NCBI RefSeq assembly: GCF_002312815.1
Contig: NZ_NKQJ01000005.1
Span: 41,548-105,547, forward strand
From: Agaribacterium haliotis
Lineage (GTDB): Bacteria; Pseudomonadota; Gammaproteobacteria; Pseudomonadales; Cellvibrionaceae
Reading direction: 5' to 3'
Length of the DNA stretch: 64,000 nt
Part shown: one piece after another, positions 56,449 through 64,000 of the stretch
Position numbering within the stretch: position 1 is the stretch's first letter
Layout: each line of letters starts with the position of its first letter
Notes under the pieces: model-generated
What the model was told of the DNA's origin: nothing
The model's database searches: none
What the model saw: the letters and a program-made list of their open reading frames with translations, nothing else
Made by a program: the position numbers and the translations under genes

Positions 56449-58302
56449 ATGCGCAGCTATCTCCCTCTAATTGTTGGTTTTGGCGGTTATAACGCTGCAG
56501 GCAGGGCCTCCGGTCATCGAGCCTACGAGCGTATGATTTATGAAAGTCTGGGCCAGGCAGATCAGCGTGCGGTTGTCGACAGTCTGCGCAATTTGCGAGC
56601 CTTGAGTGCTGATGTCGCCGATGCTGAGGTATTGGCCGGCACGCTTGTGCGCAAACTTGAAGCCGATGTGCTCGACGCTGATCAGGCGCGCCTGGCGGTG
56701 AATGTTGAGCTGCAAAATACCGCGGCCAACAACAGTGCGCAGTTTGAGTTAAGTGCGCGCCAAATGCCGGCGAAGCTGCCTGAAAACTGGCACGTTGAGC
56801 CAATGGATGAAGGCGGCAAGCGCTTTCGTATAACGGTAGCCGAGCCGCTTAAAGTGCGGGTTCCAGTGACCGATTCTTTGCAAGTAAAAGCGGCTGGCCA
56901 GTTGCCAAGCGGTTTTAAGCCCGGCGATTATTACCGCTCCACCCATCACCCGCGCGGTCTGCAAATGTCAGTGCTTGGCGCCTCCGATGCTGTCAACAGT
57001 GTTGGCATTGACTGGCAGCGTATTCAAGATTCCGTCGACCCTGACGATGTCGCTGTCTACAGCAGCAGTGTTATGTGTCAGCTCGACGATACCGGTGTTG
57101 GCGGCATGATGAATGCGCGAGTGCTCGGGCAGCGCTCGAGCTCTAAGCAGCTCAGCCTTGGTTTTACCTCGATGCCTGCGGATTTCACCAATGCTTATGT
57201 TTTAGGCAGCCTCGGTGCAACAGGCGCGGTAACCGGTGCCTGTGCCACTTTTTTGTACAATTTGCGCTGGGCGGTTGAAGATTTGCGCCGGGGGCGCCGC
57301 AAAGTGGCCGTTGTGGGCTGTGCTGAAGCGCCAATTTTGCCTGAAGTCATCGACGGTTTTGCCGCCATGAGCGCGCTCGCAACCGATGATGACTTGCGCA
57401 AACTGGACGGCGTAGCTGTTCCCGATTATCGCCGCGCCAGCCGGCCGTTTGGCGCGAACTGCGGTTTTACCATCGCCGAGTCTTCTCAGTACGTTGTGCT
57501 AATGGCCGATGACCTGGCCATTGAGCTCGGCGCACAGATCTACGGCGCGGTGCCGGGGGTTTATGTCAACGCCGACGGCTTTAAGAAGTCTATTTCAGCG
57601 CCGGGAGCTGGCAATTACCTGACGATGGCAAAAGCGGTTGGTGTTGCAAAAACCTTGCTCGGAGACGAGTTAGTCCGCAACAGCAGTTTTGTGCAAGCGC
57701 ACGGTTCCAGCACACCTCAAAACCGGGTGACGGAGTCGCGCATCTTTGATGAGGTCGCCAAGGCGTTTGGCATGGAGCGCTGGCCGGTTGCCGCCGTTAA
57801 GGCCTATGTCGGTCACTCGCTGGGCCCGGCAAGTGGCGATCAGCTCGCCGCTACACTCGGCGTGTTTAATCGCGGCATCGTTCCCGGTATCAAAACCATT
57901 GATGCTGTTGCGGATGATGTGTTTGCCAGCCGCCTTAGTATCACAAGTACAGACCAGCAGCTCGGTCAAGATGCTTGTCAAATCGCGTTCCTTAACAGCA
58001 AAGGTTTTGGCGGCAATAATGCGACGGCTACGGTTTTTGCACCCGACGCAATTAACGGTTATCTGAAGCACCACTACAGCAATGCCGAGCTTAAAGAATA
58101 CGAGCACAAGCGTGAGCTGGTCGTCGCTGAGCGCGATCGCTATCTGGCCGGCGCCGATGCAGGCCAATTGCAGCCGCGCTATAACTTTGGCAATGACTTG
58201 ATTGATGAGAACGGTATTTCATTGAATGATGAAGAGATTCGTTTTCCAGGTTTTGCCAAGGCGGTGAGCCTAAAAGATAGCGAAGGTTTAGAGGGCTTTT
58301 AG
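56449..58302 (+). CDS. fabY: FabY-type beta-ketoacyl-ACP synthase
   Basis: 617 residues from MRSYLPLIVGFGGYNAAGRA; the frame from 56410 is longer but the family starts here. Pattern matches FabY of Pseudomonas aeruginosa, which starts fatty-acid synthesis by condensing acetyl-CoA with malonyl-ACP. Nucleophile Cys in GACATFLYN; catalytic His in VQAHGSSTPQNRVTE and KAYVGHSLGPASGDQ. Followed 1 bp later by the XRE-cupin regulator gene, so co-transcribed. Confidence 0.88.
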   Translation: MRSYLPLIVGFGGYNAAGRASGHRAYERMIYESLGQADQRAVVDSLRNLRALSADVADAEVLAGTLVRKLEADVLDADQARLAVNVELQNTAANNSAQFELSARQMPAKLPENWHVEPMDEGGKRFRITVAEPLKVRVPVTDSLQVKAAGQLPSGFKPGDYYRSTHHPRGLQMSVLGASDAVNSVGIDWQRIQDSVDPDDVAVYSSSVMCQLDDTGVGGMMNARVLGQRSSSKQLSLGFTSMPADFTNAYVLGSLGATGAVTGACATFLYNLRWAVEDLRRGRRKVAVVGCAEAPILPEVIDGFAAMSALATDDDLRKLDGVAVPDYRRASRPFGANCGFTIAESSQYVVLMADDLAIELGAQIYGAVPGVYVNADGFKKSISAPGAGNYLTMAKAVGVAKTLLGDELVRNSSFVQAHGSSTPQNRVTESRIFDEVAKAFGMERWPVAAVKAYVGHSLGPASGDQLAATLGVFNRGIVPGIKTIDAVADDVFASRLSITSTDQQLGQDACQIAFLNSKGFGGNNATATVFAPDAINGYLKHHYSNAELKEYEHKRELVVAERDRYLAGADAGQLQPRYNFGNDLIDENGISLNDEEIRFPGFAKAVSLKDSEGLEGF

Positions 58303-58303
58303 T

Positions 58304-58885
58304 ATGAGTGGTGAATCCGACAGCCGTGACGAAACACCTATGTTGTCGGATGAGATCGGCGTGCGCTTGCGCTTTGTTCGCGAGCGCGCCGGGCTGAGTC
58401 AGCGGGAGCTGGCACGAAGGGGCGGGGTCACCAACGGTACGTTGTCAAATATCGAGCAGGGCAAGGTTAGCCCATCGATTGCGTCGCTTGAAAAAATTCT
58501 CGCTGCTGTACCTATGTCGATGCAGGAGTTTTTTTCCGAAGATCTTGAGCTCAGTCCCCCTGTTTTTAAAGAAGAGCAGCTGGTGCAGATTCACAAAGAC
58601 GGCACGGACTATCGTATCTTGCCGTTTGCTGAGGGCAGTCGCAGTGGCAATTATCTCGCTCGTCAGAGTTACAGCCCCGGCGCAAAGGTCAGTTCTGAGT
58701 GGATGGTCTACAGCGGCACGGTTGCAGGTTTGCTTGTCGAAGGTGAGCTGGAATTGGTGCTCGAGGGCGTTGAATACCGGCTTGTCACCGGGGACGGCTT
58801 CTGCTTTTCGATCCAGCGCCCCCACAGCTTTAAGAACGTTTCTTCGGCCAACTGCGTTGTTGTCAGTGTGAGCCTTGCGGACTAA
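58304..58885 (+). CDS. XRE-cupin transcriptional regulator (PuuR-like)
   Basis: 193 residues. N-terminal Cro/C1 HTH (about 17-70; RLRFVRERAGLSQRELARRG and TNGTLSNIEQGKVSPSIASL), C-terminal cupin (about 105-190; GLLVEGELELVLEGVEYRLV, FSIQRPHSF). PuuR and related proteins sense polyamines or organic acids. Next to fabY and fadBA, so a role in fatty-acid or acetyl-CoA balance is possible. Ligand unknown. Confidence 0.88.
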   Translation: MSGESDSRDETPMLSDEIGVRLRFVRERAGLSQRELARRGGVTNGTLSNIEQGKVSPSIASLEKILAAVPMSMQEFFSEDLELSPPVFKEEQLVQIHKDGTDYRILPFAEGSRSGNYLARQSYSPGAKVSSEWMVYSGTVAGLLVEGELELVLEGVEYRLVTGDGFCFSIQRPHSFKNVSSANCVVVSVSLAD

Positions 58886-59030
58886 CGATTCCCGCTTTAA
58901 CGAGCTTGTTTACTTTTTGTCGCAGGCTATAGCTCTGTAATTTCTCTGTGCTCTCATCCATACTCTGATAATAAAACAAGCGTTGGCTGCAATGGCCGTG
59001 ACGTGTTTGAGATGGAGACAAGGGGTGTCT

Positions 59031-62371
<3,341 letters not shown>

Positions 62372-62545
62372 CGCTGCCGACGCAGCGCGAACGATTCATA
62401 TATATCTTTTTGCAGTTTATGTTGAACCCGGTGAGGGCTTGTGGCAAAATGGCCCGCCTTCGCTGGTAGACCTATTGCTTGGCGTGGATAAAGCGATAAA
62501 AAACAAAGGTTTAGCAGCAATACCTCTAAACGGTATTAGATAAAT

Positions 62546-62630
<85 letters not shown>

Positions 62631-62687
62631 TTTATTTATTATTCTTTTTTTCAAACTCCCCGACTTTGAGTTAGCGCGAGGACTATC

Positions 62688-63998
62688 ATGCAAGTTTCTG
62701 TTGAAACAACCACTGGATTGGAACGCCGTCTGACGGTTGGCATCCCGGCTGAAACCATTGACAGCGAAGTTCAAAAACGACTTCAGCAGGCGACCAAAAC
62801 CGTGCGTATCAACGGCTTCCGCAAAGGTAAAGTGCCTTTGAAGGTTGTCAAACAGCGCTACGGCGAAGGTGTACGCCAAGAGGTTGTTGGTGATGCGATC
62901 AATAAATCGTTCTACGAAGCTGTTACTCAAGAGAAGTTGCGTCCTGCCGGCCAGCCAAATATTGAGCCTAACGCGCTGGAAGAAGGCAAGGACGTTGAGT
63001 TTGTCGCAACCTTTGAAGTGTATCCAGAAGTTGAGCTTGCCGACCTCAGTCAGGCTGAGTTCACTCGCCTCGATGCTGAGATTGAAGACGCCGACATCGA
63101 TACCATGATTGAGACTCTGCGCAAGAGTCAGGGCGCATGGCAGGAGGTTGATGCCGCCGCTGAAGATGGCAACCGAGTGAAAATCTCTTACGTTGGAAAA
63201 CGCGATGGTGAAGCCTTTGATGGCGGCACCGCGGAGGGTCAGTCTTTGATACTCGGCTCTAAGTCAATGATTCCCGGTTTTGAAGATGGTCTGCTCGGCG
63301 CCAAAGCGGGTGACGAAAAAACACTTGAGCTCAAGTTTCCTGAAGACTATCACGTCGATAGCCTCAAAGGCGCCGATGTTGTTTTTGATGTAAGTGTTAG
63401 CCTGGTTGAGGCTCAGATTTTGCCTGAGGTGAATGAAGAGTTTTTCGCAAAATTTGGCGTAAGTGATGGCGATGAGGCCAGCTTCCGCGAAGATGTGAAG
63501 GGCAATATGGAGCGCGAGAAAAAACGTGCTCTGCGCGCCAAGCTCAAAGAGCAGGTTATGGATGCACTGATCGAGGCGAATAAGGTTGAGTTGCCTAAAG
63601 CGCTTGTTCAAGGTGAAATTAATGCGCTGCGTGGTCAAACCATGCAGCAGTATGGCGCGATTGCCGACAAAATTGACGTGCAATCTTTGTTGCCAGATGA
63701 AATGTTTAAAGAGCAGGCGGAGCGTCGCACGGCGCTTGGCCTGATCATTTCCGAGTTTGTTAAGGCTGAAAAGCTTGAGGCTGACAAGGATAAAGTTCGT
63801 GAAATCATCGAAGAGACGGCATCAACCTACGAGAGCCCTGAGGAAGTTGTAAATTACTACTACTCAAACGAGCAGCTCCTGGCCAGTGTTGAGGCGGCAG
63901 CGCTTGAGGATCAAGTCGTGGATGCACTGCTTGAAAAGGCTCAAGTTAAAGATGAAAAAGTTAGTTACGAAGAGGCCATCAAGCCTGCTGAAAAGTAA
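62688..63998 (+). CDS. tig: Trigger factor
   Basis: Ribosome-bound folding chaperone and peptidyl-prolyl isomerase. 436 residues. N-terminal ribosome-binding domain (QVSVETTTGLERRLTVGIP, with FRKGKVP near residue 45), FKBP-like domain (about 160-245; GAKAGDEKTLELKFPEDYH) and helical C-terminal arms. Usually followed by clpP, which would lie beyond the right edge. Confidence 0.97.
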   Translation: MQVSVETTTGLERRLTVGIPAETIDSEVQKRLQQATKTVRINGFRKGKVPLKVVKQRYGEGVRQEVVGDAINKSFYEAVTQEKLRPAGQPNIEPNALEEGKDVEFVATFEVYPEVELADLSQAEFTRLDAEIEDADIDTMIETLRKSQGAWQEVDAAAEDGNRVKISYVGKRDGEAFDGGTAEGQSLILGSKSMIPGFEDGLLGAKAGDEKTLELKFPEDYHVDSLKGADVVFDVSVSLVEAQILPEVNEEFFAKFGVSDGDEASFREDVKGNMEREKKRALRAKLKEQVMDALIEANKVELPKALVQGEINALRGQTMQQYGAIADKIDVQSLLPDEMFKEQAERRTALGLIISEFVKAEKLEADKDKVREIIEETASTYESPEEVVNYYYSNEQLLASVEAAALEDQVVDALLEKAQVKDEKVSYEEAIKPAEK

Positions 63999-64000
63999 GC

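Overview
The window looks like chromosomal DNA of a gammaproteobacterium related to the Cellvibrionaceae/Pseudomonas side of the class. Reasons: the block PilZ - lolCDE - DUF2062 - comEC - exbBD - lpxK - kdsB - ptp - murB has nearly the Pseudomonas gene order; gacA/uvrY is followed by uvrC, pgsA and a tRNA-Cys/tRNA-Leu pair; fatty-acid synthesis uses a FabY-type ketoacyl synthase; and rmf is divergent from rlmKL. The genus cannot be fixed from sequence alone.

Layout. 1-1700: end of an rsuA-like gene, folD, and tRNA-Pro, -Arg and -His. 2030-18600: dense housekeeping core (lipoprotein sorting LolCDE, DNA-uptake channel ComEC, ExbB/ExbD energy coupling, LpxK/KdsB for lipid A and Kdo, a tyrosine phosphatase, MurB, a GacA/UvrY regulator, UvrC, PgsA). 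18600-19205: a tRNA-Cys/tRNA-Leu transcription unit preceded by two tandem elements with compensating base changes in their hairpins and a segment complementary to tRNA-Cys; this is the most unusual structure in the window. 19206-25013: accessory DNA beside the tRNAs, with IS3 remnants, a DUF3800 gene bracketed by inverted repeats, the tail of a UvrD-type helicase, a HipA-like kinase/DUF3037 pair, a YbiT-type ABC-F gene and a HipB-like remnant.

25149-32930: a coiled-coil protein, a one-HKD phospholipase-D-like lipoprotein, two chemoreceptors, an AI-2E-type permease and a GNAT acetyltransferase. 32930-36610: sparse, gene-poor DNA holding a candidate Pho-controlled transcript without an ORF, three mutually similar 74-84 residue proteins of a family I do not recognise, a DUF7352-like protein and many short repeats. 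36624-48720: secreted DJ-1/PfpI-like protein, a two-component pair, an AraC regulator, a NodB-like lipoprotein / secreted hydrolase / lipoprotein operon, several unknown proteins and an SPFH protein.

49032-63998: core again. It holds ribosome modulation factor, RlmKL, UvrB, a diguanylate cyclase, a hibernation-promoting factor, a GlxA-type regulator, FabY, an XRE-cupin regulator, the FadBA beta-oxidation complex, tRNA-Leu and trigger factor. Two ribosome-hibernation genes (rmf, hpf) and both ends of fatty-acid metabolism (FabY, FadBA) lie within 15 kb. A recurring local trait is short tandem duplication of 12-18 bp, both between genes (13-, 14- and 17-bp units) and inside genes (murB, comEC, lpxK), where unit lengths are multiples of three and keep the frame. 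No CRISPR array, rRNA or intact transposase was seen.
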